Source: Candidula unifasciata
Taxonomy: Eukaryota; Mollusca; Gastropoda; Stylommatophora; Geomitridae
Direction: 5' to 3'
Length of the DNA: 64,000 nucleotides
NCBI GenBank assembly: GCA_905116865.2
Contig: CAJHNH020008570.1
Span: 270,820 to 334,819 of the forward strand
Shown: in pieces, positions 11,276 to 22,334 of the stretch
How the letters are laid out: each line of letters starts with the position of its first letter
Position numbering within the stretch: the stretch's first letter is position 1
Translations under genes and position numbers: made by a program
The notes under the pieces: model-generated
Told to the model about the DNA's origin: nothing
What the model saw: the letters and a program-made list of their open reading frames with translations, nothing else
The model's database searches: none

Positions 11276-11734
11276 ATTTAATGACTGGTTTGGCGTCTCC
11301 AGTGAGAATTTTGACTGAAAAAGTTCATGTTTGCAACGGCAAAATAGTGGATTGGAACTAGGATCTTCCGAACCAGCACTTAGCGTTTCAACCACTTTCT
11401 TAATCGCTCCTCAAAAAATGAAACGTGGACAGTATTCGTCTCATTACGCAACAACACAAAGACGTCATCATAACCCCCCCCCCCCCCCAAACCCCCCCCC
11501 CCCCCCACCCTTTCCTTTTCACAAATCTGTAGGAAATGCCATACCGTTTCTAAATAATTGCACTCTTCTTTCTCTTCTTCGTGGCATTACACACTTAACT
11601 ATTGAACCTCTACGCTTCTGTATAATTTCTGTCCTGAGAGGAAATACAAAACTGAATTTCTCGCTTCCTGGTTTGACCTTTTCACACATAGTGGCAAATG
11701 GTTATCTTACAAATATGAACACTGAGTTGGGTTG
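11276..11734. other. no gene; C tracts at about 11475-11506
   Basis: Poly(C) runs broken by AA and A. Otherwise unremarkable. Confidence 0.5.
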
Positions 11735-12405
11735 AGTTGAGTCAAGAATTGACATCACAGCACTCGGGGCATTCCATGCATGCTCCGTCCTCATCTTCAG
11801 CAGGCAGCGCAGAGTTCCAATGCTGATGGTACCGGTCACAATCCGGTTATATGTCCGTCTTGCCTTTCCTCTGAGTGTAGTGAGCCGGCCAGAATCTATG
11901 GTTATACCCAGGTGCCTTACTCTCTCAAGGCCATAATAATTTTGTTTCTCTGCTGATTCCGTTGGTTGTTCCCAAAGGACTTTGAACACATCTGCCTTGT
12001 CATATATCAATTCACCACCAAGTGGTGCAGATCCAGCCAATCCGTCTGCTTGTTCACTACCCGTTACGCCGGCATCGCCTGGAGAAAAGATCCAATTATG
12101 CTCACTACCCTGACCTTTCCAGTGAAGCTTGCCAATCTGCTTGAAGCATCCCTGCTTTCAGAGTCTGTTACAGTTAAGGCATGTGTATGCATCTTGTTCT
12201 CTAGCCACCGGAAAGCTGCAGTTACCGCCTTCACCTCCATTCTCATGCTAGATGTTGGGGTGCAGAAATGAACACTGTAACTAGCTATGTCCTTTGCCAG
12301 ACTAGAGTTTTCTTTTCTTGTCTTTATCTTTAGGTTTTTATTTTTATTTCTGCTTTCATTTACTGTACAAAGTTGATTATTGTCTGTGATTTCTGACATC
12401 AGAAA
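11735..12405 (-). pseudogene. LINE RNase H domain and ORF end, decayed
   Basis: On the - strand, broken frames read in order: TSSMRMEVKAVTAAFRWLEN (start of RNase H, with the catalytic-E strand), VTDSES (second Asp region), IGSFLQAMPA-GVTG.EQADG (the [PG]G..GNE.AD box), GGELIYDKADVFKVLWEQ, and ARRTYNRIVTGTISIGTLRC near the end. This order matches cellular-type RNase H of non-LTR retrotransposons followed by the C-terminal tail. At least two frame breaks separate the segments. Three more remnants of the same family lie on the - strand at 40820-41860, 42785-45720 (split) and 55850-56175. Confidence 0.8.
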
Positions 12406-12424
12406 AAGAAAGCATTAATATCTT

Positions 12425-12690
12425 CTTCTTTCAGTCCATGTGGTGTGGTGTTCGTAGTCCTATCTATCCACAACCTTCTGTCTCGTTAACATTCAGTAAG
12501 TTCTGACAGAGATGACCTTCCATGCTATGAAGTCAGACTGTTGAACATCTTCTCTTTCGGTCTCCCTTCGCCTCTTTTCCCCTGGAATTTTCCTACCGTC
12601 ACGATGTATTCCAGTTTAATCCTTCCCATGGCATGCCCGAAGAATCTGGACTGTCTCCATCTGATGATGGTAATGAGAGGGCCCTAATAT
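12425..12690 (-). pseudogene. LINE ORF2 C-terminal remnant
   Basis: On the - strand it reads IRWRQSRFFGHAMGRIKLEY, KRGEGRPKEKMFNSLTS and RDRRLWIDR: the FGH...R, G.GRP.EKM and RDR..W motifs seen at the very end of many metazoan LINE ORFs. A stop follows the LTS segment. A related end is present on the + strand at 61225-61870. Confidence 0.7.
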
Positions 12691-12924
12691 AAACGTAGAA
12701 TGGTTATAAAATTGTGTTAAATTAGTCACTATCATCATACACTACTTCTGCCTTTAAGCGTGGTCGGGAGGAATATTTTTCAATCAAATGCGAGCGCTGG
12801 CTGCCACTGGCTATTGTTATGCGATGAAGGCGTAGATTAAATTTAATGTTGTCGATCCATTTTTCGCTGCCGTCCTCTTAATATTGTAGCTGATTTTTAG
12901 AAATGTAGTGTCTGTGATGAGGAG

Positions 12925-13140
12925 CGGCTGGCCGAACGGTTAGAAGTCTGGGCTCCCGCGCAGGAGACCCGAGTTCAAAAACCTCTGTAAGGCTGGGGGT
13001 TTGTTTATGTCAGGGGCAAAATAAAATCTTCACCTGCACAGTCGTGGCGACAGCACTAGCCCTGCGGCTGTAAATCCTCAGGCTCAAAGACCCCCCCCTG
13101 TCTACACCGCTAAAGGGCTATAACAAAGGCGGTAATTGAG
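12925..13140 (+). mobile_element. SINE-A copy, full length
   Basis: tRNA-like head GGCTGGCCGAACGGTTAGAA, then GGAGACCCGAGTTCAAA (A- and B-box-like, the latter decayed). Body CACCTGCACAGTCGTGGCGA, CAGCACTAGCCCTGCGG, TAAATCCTCAGGCTC. The head resembles a Ser/Leu-type tRNA. Other copies: 24352-24560, 26143-26325, 26690-26890, 38356-38542 (-), and body only at 5337-5489. Confidence 0.78.
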
Positions 13141-13779
13141 TAATTGGTAGTGTCTGTGATGGTATTTGATCTTTCTGCATTCTAATGAGATAGCCGAACC
13201 ACTAAGTCTGCTGTTTCTCGGTGAATCTAGTACAAGGTGTCGTTCCCACAATTTATTTGATAGTATTATTACTCACTCGATCTCAGATGGTCAGGCTGGA
13301 GGTTTTCTCACGCCTCTTATCTCGCAAGTGGTGATTAGTAGTTTAATGTTGTAATAAAAATGTTTTTTATAATCTGTCTCTTTCCATTCGTAGTTATGTT
13401 AGGACATACAAAAATGTTAAATTAGTTGTCTATTCAAATTACTGTTTGTCAGTCAGTCTGTTTGTCTCTCTGCCTGTCTGTATAACCAAAGGCCTGTCTG
13501 TATAACTACTCATCCATCTACTGATCCTCCTATCTACCTTCTTCCGCCTACCTCTCTGACTGTGCTTGACTATTTCCATGTTAACCCTTTATCTGTTGGC
13601 GTCTGTGGCATGAGCGTAGCGAACGAAATCCGTAATTCCGAGCTATACGTGTCGATTACAATTGTGCGAGATTTGACAACAGACCGCCTTGCACTGGTTT
13701 TGATTATTGTATCGACAGTCAACAGTCTAGTAGGCAACTGCACGTAGAGGATCCACAACCTATCTAATTACATGTGCAG
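13141..13779. other. no recognised feature
   Basis: Contains a short TCTGTCTG-rich segment near 13450-13500. Opposing 60-codon open frames at 13562-13758 have no recognisable motif. Confidence 0.5.
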
Positions 13780-13935
13780 TTAGTTAGTTGCGTGTCCTTT
13801 ACAGGTCGTTGCAGAACCAACCCCAGCATTTTTAGGCTGTTGTGGTTTTTCTAGGCAAGTTTACCTCCAGTAGTTTGCCATTGCTTCTGGGCGGTCTGCT
13901 TTTCGATACCACTGTCGAAAACATGTGCAGTGGAA
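13780..13935 (-). mobile_element. SINE-D body, head missing
   Basis: GTGTCCTTTACAGGTCGTTG, AGAACCAACCCCAGCA, CTCCAGTAGTTTGCCATTGC and GATACCACTGTCGAAAAC, as in the fuller copies at 22715-22952 and 25045-25275. Confidence 0.72.
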
Positions 13936-13984
13936 CTCCAATATTCCTCATCGATCCGTTCCAGAGATAAAAGTATCAAATAAA

Positions 13985-14242
13985 GAAAGAACCCTTTTCC
14001 ACGAATTGGGCATATAGATTTAGACCTATATTTTATAGACCAATCAGCACTCGGTGAATGAAATGGTCAGCATCAGGCCGGCTGACTTTACTTCCCAGGA
14101 CTGCACCTGGTACCCACTTAAGGCTGGGTCGACCTGGGAGCCAAGGTCATTTTTCAAGAATGCCCGGTTTCGTCAGGATCCGAACCCACGACGTTCTGAT
14201 CAGCAGCCAGCGTCTAGCCGCTATACCACAGCGACTCTTTGC
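13985..14242 (-). mobile_element. SINE-B copy, full length
   Basis: Reverse orientation: ACCCTTTTCCACG, TTAGACCTATATTTTATAGA, CCAATCAGCACTCGGTG, GACTGCACCTGGTACCCAC, GGTCGACCTGGGAGCCAAGG, then a tRNA-like head (GATCCGAACCCACGACGTTC ... GCGTCTAGCCGCTATACCAC). Confidence 0.82.
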
Positions 14243-15404
14243 TGAGGGGAGGATGAATATTAAAAAGCACAAATATCAAACGATTTTCTTCCAAAAGAAT
14301 TAACATCAAATTGCTGTAATCCGTTCCCAGCGCTGAAAGCGGTATATCTATTCTTTAACAACAACAAAACTTCAAGCACAAATCGATATCGGAAATAACT
14401 GCAAATATATTTTAATTACATTTGAACCACTGTACTTGGTATTGCTTTATCTGTATTAGAGGTTCGCCCGCACTGATGACATAAATATACTGTAGACCTA
14501 CATAAATAAAACGTTAACAAGAAATTTACCTTTTAGATGAACAAAACAATGGTTATTGATTAAAGGGGAGTTACCCTCCATTATGGCATCAATTAATGTC
14601 ACGTCTGATGATTGATGCCTTGATGATTAATCAGCATTTCCAGAAGATTCAAAGTACTCGATTTTCTTAAAGAAGTTAGCTAATGTCTGTTTTGTTCCGC
14701 ATTTTTTTCCGTTTATCTTTTAAATGTCCCGAAAGTGTCAAAAACATATCGTTATCAAAATGAACTGATACGCTGATTAACTATGGCGATGTTTAGGTTT
14801 CATTTCTAGATTAAAACCTGAATTTTTGCCCAAGTGGCCAATCATTGTTTACTTTCAGCACTAGGAACCGGCTCATTTTCTTCTTCTTTTTTTTTTTTTT
14901 TTTCCTCTGATGACTCGCCGGTCACGGCAGAGGAAGGACGAATACTGACTTTTCGGGCGAATATCAAACTCAAATTTAAACGAAAAACAGGAAAAATAAA
15001 AAAAAAATTTTTTTAAAAAATAAAATTGGCGTTTACGAATATTGGAGTTCCAATGTATATCTACTGCTTCGTTGACTGTCTGCCTAGTCCATCATCAACT
15101 GCCTCGTTTCCCGGAGGCTGCACCCGCCACTACCGCGCTCGCCAGGCCATTGTGGCGCTTGACAACAATATCTCTGCTTTGTCTTTATCGAATCTGAAAC
15201 TGATTCAGGTCCATGGTTAGCCGTTAGCCTGCCTATCCGAAGTTTATATGTTCCTCTCTGCGTCGAGGTGAATGTTTTGAGTTGACGATAGGGCTCTCAG
15301 TAAGCAATGGCAAACTACCGAACGTAAAATTCATTAAAAATCGCTAAAATATGTACCGTGATATGGATCAGCAAAGAGAAAGAAATCGTTGACCTTTGGT
15401 TTAA
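14243..15404. other. no recognised gene
   Basis: AT-rich with T and A homopolymers near 14887 and 15000. At 15296-15330 AGCAATGGCAAACTAC suggests a scrap of SINE-D (+). Nothing else is recognised. Confidence 0.45.
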
Positions 15405-15672
15405 TGAAGTAAGGGACCCTTTTTCATACCTTCAGACGTATTGCAAAGATGGGACTAGACGTATGGTTAATTGACCATTTGGTACTCAGTAGGCAGTGTG
15501 GCCAATATCACCTTTACTTTCCAAGACTTTACTGGATACCCAGTCAAAGCTAGGTCGACCTGGGAGCTTAGATCATTTTTTTTTTAAAACAATTTCCGGC
15601 TACGTTAGAATTCGAACGCACGACTTTTGGGTCCGCAGAATCTAGCCACTACACTACGGAGGCTCTTTTGTT
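15405..15672 (-). mobile_element. SINE-B copy, diverged
   Basis: AAGGGACCCTTTTTCATACC, GGTCGACCTGGGAGC, T-rich linker, GAATTCGAACGCACGAC and TCTAGCCACTACACTACGG in family order. Confidence 0.75.
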
Positions 15673-15679
15673 TTAACAG

Positions 15680-16080
15680 AGAAACAGGAATAACAGAGAT
15701 GGGCGTACAGACAGAGAAGGAGGTCTTAACATGGGGGTTCAGGTGTAACATAGAAACGATCAGGAGGTGAACAAATACCAAGTGAAACATGCCAGGACCA
15801 TTTCGGTTTTCTATGAACAAGTGGTGCAGACAAACCCCGTCTCCGCAAGGTCACTAACAAGACAAGAAGAGACAGCGTTACGAAAAGCAGCATTAGAGAG
15901 AAGGTTGGAATAATACCTTGTCTGGATTATATTGACAGACAAGGAATGAAATGGTTCGGCTGTCTGCTGAGAATACAGCCAGACCAGATCGCACATGAAA
16001 GAGATGGATAAATGGTGTAGCAGAAACCTGCAAAAAGAAGAACAAATCCATCACTCAAGCCACCGGAGAAGCGCAAGACA
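15680..16080 (+). pseudogene. LINE ORF2 C-terminal remnant
   Basis: Broken + strand frames read KTRRDSVTKSSIREKVGIIP, then DRQGMKWFGCLLRIQPDQI (the R.L.WFGH..R motif), then RWINGVAETCKKKNKSITQA, the W.D.V...C....L...A segment that ends many LINE ORFs. At least two frame changes or stops separate them. The final bases (GCGCAAGACAAATAAAGAAA) pass directly into the first unit of the adjoining 43-bp minisatellite. Confidence 0.6.
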
Positions 16081-17008
16081 AATAAAGAAAACCAAGACAC
16101 TGGGCTACAACCTGGTATCAGTGAGACGACAACACCACGATACTGGACTACAACCTGGTATCAGTGAGACGACAACACCACGATACTGGACTACAACCTG
16201 GTATCAGTGAGACGACAACACCACGATACTGGACTACAACCTGGTATCAGTGAGACGACAACACCACGATACTGGGCTACAACCTGGTATCAGTGAGACG
16301 ACAACACCACGATACTGGGCTACAACCTGGTATCAGTGATACGACAACACCACGATACTGGGCTACAACCTCGTATCAGTGAGACGACAAAGCCACGACA
16401 CTGAGCTACAATCTGGGATCAATGATACAACAACACCACGACACTGGGCTACAACCTGGTATCAGTGAGACGACAAAACCACGACACTGGGCTACAACCT
16501 GGTATCAGTGAGACGACAAAACCACGACACTGGACTACAACCTGTCATCAGTGAGACAACAAAACCACGACGCTGGGCTACAACCTGGTATCAGTGAGAC
16601 GACAAAAGGGGCGCAAGACAAATACAGAAAACCACGACACTGGGCTACAACCTGGTATCAGTGAGACGACAAAACCACGACACTGGGCTACAACCTGGTA
16701 TGAGTAAGACGACAAAAGAGGCGCAAGACAAATACAGAAAACCACGACACTGGGCTACAACCTGGTATCAGTGAGACGACAAAACCAGGACACTGGGCTA
16801 CAACCTGGTATGAGTAAGACGACAAAAGAGGCGCAAGACAAATACAGAAAACCACGACACTGGGCTACAACCTGGTATCAGTGAGACGACAAAACCACGA
16901 CACAGGGCTACAACCTGGTATCAGTGAGACGAGAAAGCCACGACACTTTGCTACAACCTGATATCAGTGAGACGACAACATCGCGACACTGGGCTACAAC
17001 TTGGTATC
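16065..17008. repeat. 43-bp minisatellite with longer variant units
   Basis: Units contain ACTGGGCTACAACCTGGTAT and CAGTGAGACGACAAAACCAC. Several units from about 16611 on carry an extra GGCGCAAGACAAATACAG block, making a higher-order repeat. That extra block matches the end of the LINE remnant just upstream. The array is cut at 17008 by an inserted retroelement and resumes at 19099. Confidence 0.95.
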
Positions 17009-18677
17009 TTCACTGCGTGCCTTTATGGATGACACGACTATTATAACGGGCAGCGAGGAGTCTGCCCGCACGATCCTGGGAAGATTGGACGCGGTGGTCC
17101 AATGGAGCGGTATGCAGTTCAAACCGCAGGAGTCGAGAAGTCTGTCTATCCTTAAGGGTCGAGTGGCGGCAACCAGTTTTACGGTGGCAAGGAACAAGAT
17201 CCCCACGGTTCTGGATGAATCGGTGAAGAGCCTCTGTCGCGTTTACGATTCGAAGTTATCTGATAGAGCGGAAGTCCGGCGAATACACGAGTCACTGACT
17301 TCAGGCCTGCTCGCGATCGAGCGGTGCAGGCTGATCGAGAAATTCAAGGTATGGTGTCTCCAATTCATGTTGATTCCGAAGCTCCTCTGGCCACTGTTAG
17401 TCTACGAGGTGACGATGACTGCAGTGGAAACCATGGAGAGGAAAATCAACACAGCCTTGAGAAAGTGGATTGGAGCACCGCCTTGTCTGACCGACGTGGC
17501 TCTGTATTGTAAGCAGGCTAAGCTGGTACTTCCGTTCAAATCAATAACCAAAGAGTTTAAAGTCGGCAAGGTAAGACTCGCCATGCTCTTGCGCGAGTCT
17601 TCAGACCCAAATGTCATCGCTGTCCAGCCCGCTCTAAAGACTGGCCAGAAGTGGAGGGTCCTCGATGCGATTGAATCTGCGCAGAACGCAATAAAATTGA
17701 GAGAGATAATGGGAAACACTCAAACCGACCGTCGAGGCCTAGGGCACGGGAAGGTCAATTAGTGGCCAAAGGCCTCAGCCAAAGAACGCCGAGACATGGT
17801 TATACAACAAGTGAGGGACAACGAAAACGAGGTTCGTTTCCAAAAAGCGGTCCAACAGTCGCAGCAGGGCCATTGGGTCAGCCTGGAGAGCGCATTGCCA
17901 AGAATACTCACATGGGGTGAGATCTGGCGAATGACCCCGTTGCGACTGAGCTTTATCGTTCGTTCGGCGTACGATGTATTACCGTCCGGTGTTAACATGG
18001 TTAAATGGTCTGCGACTAACGATCCGACTTGCCCGTTGTGCAAAGCGAAGCAGACTCTTGAGCACGTCCTGTCCGCGTGCAGGAAAGCCCTAGGCCAAGG
18101 CCGATATACCTGGTGACACAACAAGGTGCTAAAAGAGTTAACAGCCGTTGTTGACCAGGCTAAAATGAGGGCCAACGCAAGGGCCAGTTCTAGCATCGTC
18201 CCCATTCGTTTCCTCAAGGCTTGGCAGATTCATATAGGTAAGGTCAACCGAAACGCATTCGCTCCATCTGTGCTAGACTCTGCGAGGGACTGGTTACTGG
18301 CGGTTGATCTGCCAGGCCATGAACGGTACCCCGAGTTAATCTGGAAGACCGGCCTGCGAGAGAAACGGCAGCTCATCCTGATTGAGCTCACCGTCCCGTA
18401 TGAGTCGCGTTTGGAAGAAAATCACCTGTACAAGCTCGAGAAATACAGTGATTTAGTAGCCGGTTTGAGGAGAAACGAGGCGTACACGGTTCCTTTCTTT
18501 GCCGTCGAAGTGGGAGCGCGAGGTCTCGTCTCTGCTTCACTGTACAATGTGATTAAAGAACTAGGATTGCGCGGTAATGAACGGAAACGAACACTTAAAA
18601 AACTCGGCGAGGCAGCCGAAAGGGACTCGAGCTGGCTTTGGACGCAGCGAAACAACGTAGGGGACGGGCCTCGGTGA
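17009..18677 (+). pseudogene. RT (palm to thumb), CCHC finger and restriction-like endonuclease remnant
   Basis: One reading frame runs throughout, broken only by TAG at 17760-17762 and TGA at 18114-18116. In order: LRAFMDDTTI (RT catalytic FMDD, 17022-17033); KFKVWCLQFMLIPKLLWPL and LRKWIGAPPCLTDVALY (thumb region); ILTWGEIWRMTP and YDVLPS; zinc knuckle CPLCKAKQTLEHVLSAC (C-x2-C-x7-H-x4-C, 18030-18080); GQGRYTW; then the PD-(D/E)xK-type endonuclease core ILIELTVPYESRLEE (Glu at 18384-18386) and WLWTQRNN near the C-terminus. The finger-endonuclease order is that of R2/R4-type non-LTR elements, which nick a target and prime reverse transcription. The RPD segment that normally precedes ELTVP is missing (LR runs straight into EKRQ), so the endonuclease is probably dead. 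Any apparent start at 17001 comes from flanking minisatellite. Confidence 0.85.
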
Positions 18678-19098
18678 GCTGGTCCGGGTGTCTAGCGGAA
18701 AAGGGTTTCTCACCGCTTGAAAGTCCATCGTGTCCGAATTGTCTGCCAGTGTTCCTCTGCCAACTGCTAGCAAAAGTCCAACATGTGTCCGGTATACCAA
18801 TCGTAAGCTTGTCGCTCGGTCCTCCAGGTATGCTGACTGCTTTAATTAGGCTGCCGCGACGACTTCTTATCTCACATTACCTTCTGCAAATCACCAAGTC
18901 GTCTTGTCCTTATCCGAAAGAAAAACACCATCCGGTAATTTCGTGCAGCAGGGTACCAGCCCTGAGCTTCATGAACTCAGGTGGGCCCACCTCCGAAAGT
19001 GTCTAGGAGAATCGTGGGCCGAAACACTTGTCGACGAGATCTTCTACTGATGACTGGTAGATCCCTGCTGTACTTGCTCCCTGTGAGTTTTATTCCTA
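17009..19098 (+). mobile_element. R2-like non-LTR retrotransposon, 5'-truncated, with target-site duplication
   Basis: The insertion sits inside the 43-bp minisatellite. TGGTATC at 17002-17008 and again at 19099-19105 form a 7-bp target-site duplication, and both belong to the minisatellite unit (TGGTATCAGTGAGACG). The element starts abruptly within the reverse transcriptase, just before the FMDD catalytic box, as expected of a 5'-truncated target-primed insertion. It ends after a 3' UTR of about 420 bp closing with GTGAGTTTTATTCCTA. A second, shorter copy of the same 3' end is at 39598-40161. No poly(A) tail is seen. Confidence 0.85.
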
Positions 19099-19170
19099 TG
19101 GTATCAGTGAGACGACAAAACCACACACTGTTTACCACACACTGTTTACCACACACTGAGAGAAAGACAA
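19099..19170. repeat. right remnant of the 43-bp minisatellite
   Basis: TGGTATCAGTGAGACGACAA resumes the interrupted unit and degenerates into three copies of CACACACTG(TTTAC). Confidence 0.85.
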
Positions 19171-19183
19171 ACAATGACTAGAT

Positions 19184-19245
19184 TTTTACTGGGATTGTGA
19201 AGCTTCCCAATATACTTTTCGTTCGGTTTTACATCTTTTCTTGAA
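19184..19245. mobile_element. element H fragment (reverse)
   Basis: GTGAAGCTTCCCAATATAC then TTTTCGTTCGGTTTTACATC is the reverse complement of the element H start seen at 10845 and 30413. Confidence 0.5.
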
Positions 19246-19560
19246 AGTATTATTATTATTATTAATGTTATTATTATTAGTCTCTTAAACAAGTATAAAG
19301 CCCCTTGAGGTCAGCACCCACTCCCACTCAACCTCTGTGGGATAAAATAGCAGCAGAACATGGTTTCTAGATTGCGAACCGGACGCAACAGACTCGGCAG
19401 CCATATGCACAGCAATTGAAGAATGTCAGTGAACCTGGTCAAGTTTAATGTCAACAGTCAAATGTAAACGGTGGAGCTTCCATGTAAACGTTACACGGTG
19501 AAGTTGTAATGTAAACAGTCTAGCATTCTCCAAGTTTTTCTCACATTGTGTAACAAATGT
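19246..19560. other. short (TTA)n and unrecognised sequence
   Basis: A short ATT/TTA run at 19249-19277 is followed by about 280 bp in which GTAAACGGT-type words recur loosely at about 19460-19520. Confidence 0.4.
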
Positions 19561-19674
19561 TTTTTGAAATCAAAGAGGAAGTGGTAGTGGTAGTATTGAA
19601 AGTAGCTGCGGCGGCAGCAGTAGTAGTAGAAGTATTAGTAGAAGCATTAGTATTAGTAATAGTAGTAGAAGCAT

Positions 19675-19767
<93 letters not shown>

Positions 19768-19860
19768 ATAGTAGTAGTAGTAATAGTAGTAGTAGTAGTT
19801 GTAGTAGTAGTTGTAGAAATAGTAGAAGCATTAGTAGTTAGTAGTAGTAGTAGCAGTAGC

Positions 19861-19903
<43 letters not shown>

Positions 19904-20150
19904 TAGTAGTAGTAGTAGTAGTAGTAGTAGCAGCAGTAGAGCAGTAGAAGTATAGCAGCAGAATAGTAGTAGTAGTAGTAGTATTAGTAGTAGAAGTAGT
20001 AGTAGTAGTAGTAGTATTAGCAGCAGGAGAGTAGAAGTAGCAGAAAGAAGAGTGAAGAAGCGAAGAGAGAGAAGAAGAAGAAGAAGAAGAAGAAGAAGAA
20101 GAAGAAGAAGAAGAAGAAGAAGAAGAAGAAGAAAGAAGAAGATGATGATG
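19561..20150. repeat. (AGT)n array passing into (GAA)n
   Basis: Long AGT/AGC/AAT triplet array to about 20035, then (GAA)n at 20075-20145. Homopolymeric Val, Ser, Leu, Thr or Tyr open frames on both strands are artefacts of the repeat. Confidence 0.95.
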
Positions 20151-20510
20151 AAAGATGAGGAGGAGAAGTACCTGAGCATGAGGCATCCTAAATACCAAGG
20201 TACCACCGACCACTAAGGACAATTTGTATAAAAAGGCACACAACACACTAGCGGAAAGACCGCAAAACCAAATACAAAAAAATCATTGACTGAGACTGGT
20301 TCCCGAGCTGCAGGGAAAGGATGTCACACACAAATAATTACACACAACGTTAGTGCTGATGACATCTGGAAGATCAATCTTCTCTGTTGGTCGGTTTTGC
20401 GGGTCTCTCTGGGTTTCTGGGACAGGTGGGAGTAAGGATGTGAGGAAAGGGGAGGAGAGATATCAGTCAGGTGACTTGTGATGTCAGATGTGATAGAAGG
20501 AACATGAGGG
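20151..20510. other. no recognised feature
   Basis: Unique-looking sequence between the triplet and GA arrays. Confidence 0.5.
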
Positions 20511-20518
20511 TAAGAGAG

Positions 20519-20519
<1 letters not shown>

Positions 20520-20568
<49 letters not shown>

Positions 20569-20614
20569 TAAGGGAGATATAACAGAAAAAGACGAAGGAA
20601 AAGTAGAGAGAGAA

Positions 20615-20660
<46 letters not shown>
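20520..20660. repeat. two (GA)n tracts
   Basis: GA tracts at about 20524-20563 and 20622-20659, separated by a segment with AAGAGGTAAGGGAGATA-like words that recur after the second tract. Confidence 0.92.
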
Positions 20661-20663
<3 letters not shown>

Positions 20664-20824
20664 GTAAAGGAGATAAAACAGAAAAAGAGTAGATAGAGAG
20701 AAAGAAAGAAGAGGTAACGGTTATAAAAACAAAAACAGAAAAAGAAGAAGTAAGTTTAGAAGGACGGATAAAGAATAAAAGGAGTAAAAAAATAAGAGAT
20801 GGAAAAAGACTATGAGAGTATGCA

Positions 20825-21095
20825 GCATAAATTCTAACTGTTGGTCCACTTCTGGAATTTAGTCTGTTCTCGAACATGGGAGTTGCGTGCATATCCGTTT
20901 TACAGATCTGGCTTATTTGTATGCAGTTTATTGGTTCCTTGGCTATCAGACAGATGCATCCCGACTTTGAAGAAAAAACCCAATTAGTCTACTCTTACGA
21001 CATCCTTGTTGGGGCGGCAATGGGTCTATTCTTGCTCCCCCCCCCCACCCCCCACTCCCCATCCCCTTCCCACAACGGGGTCGAGGAATCCACTC
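20825..21095 (-). mobile_element. SINE-E copy
   Basis: TCCACTTCTGGAATTTAGTC, TTGCGTGCATATCC, CAGATGCATCCCGACTTTGA, TACGACATCCTTGTTGGGG and CACAACGGGGTCG follow the family order of 33540-33830. Confidence 0.72.
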
Positions 21096-21500
21096 GGGAA
21101 AACTGTGGAAATAAAAGAGGGAATCAAAGAATGTAGAACAGCACTAACGAAGAAAAATTAGAAGACAAAAAGGACCGAATGAAAAAAAGAAGGGCGTGGT
21201 GGGGGGGGGTGGTGTGTGGAAGAAAAACACAAGGAAAGATCAACACAGAAAATACAAAGAAGACAGGAAATAATATTAAGGAAAGGAAAATAAGAGGAAA
21301 ATAGAAGAGAGAATCAATAACGCAATTATGAAAATGAATCTGATCGAATAAATTCATGATGAAAAGCTGATAGGATATTCAAGTGTCTGACATGCGCGCA
21401 GCTTTAGTTCCGGTGGCGTCATATCGTTAGAGGAAATGGAGAAGGACCGTATCTGCTTTGGAAACCAGGGCACACCAGGTGCGCATTTATAAAGAAACCA
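21096..21500. other. purine-rich sequence, no gene
   Basis: GAAAA-rich DNA with a G tract at about 21200. Nothing recognised. Confidence 0.5.
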
Positions 21501-21629
21501 GTCTAGGGAGTGAGAGAGACATAGATACAGAGTGAAACACACGCAATCCCACAGAGCAGGAGATGAAGAGATAGACAGGGACACAAAGAAAAAAAAAGTG
21601 GAGGACCTCAATGTGTGGGCGTGTGTGTG

Positions 21630-21690
<61 letters not shown>

Positions 21691-21796
21691 GATACAGAGT
21701 GAAACACACGCAATCCCACAGAGCAGGAGATGAAGAGATAGACAGGGACACAAAGAAAAAAAAAGTGGAGGACCTCAATGTGTGGGCGTGTGTGTG

Positions 21797-21875
<79 letters not shown>

Positions 21876-21987
21876 GATACAGAGTGAAACACACGCAATC
21901 CCACAGAGTAGGAGATGAAGAGATAGACAGGGACACAAAGAAAAAAAAAGTGGAGGACCTCAATGTGTGTATGTGGGCGTGTGTGTG

Positions 21988-22053
<66 letters not shown>

Positions 22054-22055
22054 TG
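21500..22055. repeat. compound repeat: about 105-bp unique block alternating with (GA)n, three copies
   Basis: The block GATACAGAGTGAAACACACG ... GGGACACAAAGAAAAAAAAA ... GTGGAGGACCTCAATGTGTG occurs from about 21523, 21687 and 21874, each followed by TGTGTATGAGAGAGAG and a GA tract of different length. The (GA)n therefore duplicated together with its flank. Confidence 0.95.
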
Positions 22056-22334
22056 AAGAAACGATGAGATTGTGAGATTTTCAAAGAGAGGATCGCATCA
22101 CACAGGTTGAAAAAGATAGAGGAGGAAATAATGAACGAGCGAGAATTATTTCCAAAGAGTCACAAACTGGGCGCGCAGGCCGATCTTTTTTTTTTAAGTG
22201 TGTAATAATAGTAATAACAATAATATGTTACAATATAAATAAATGTGTTGAATGTCAGAAAAGTATAATAATACACAGCATTTGAAACAATACGACACAA
22301 GTTTTAGGTCAATGTTATAAGGAATAACGAGCGT

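Noticed and set aside
17001..17009. TTG as a start codon for the RT frame
   Set aside because: These bases belong to the flanking minisatellite and target duplication, not to the element.
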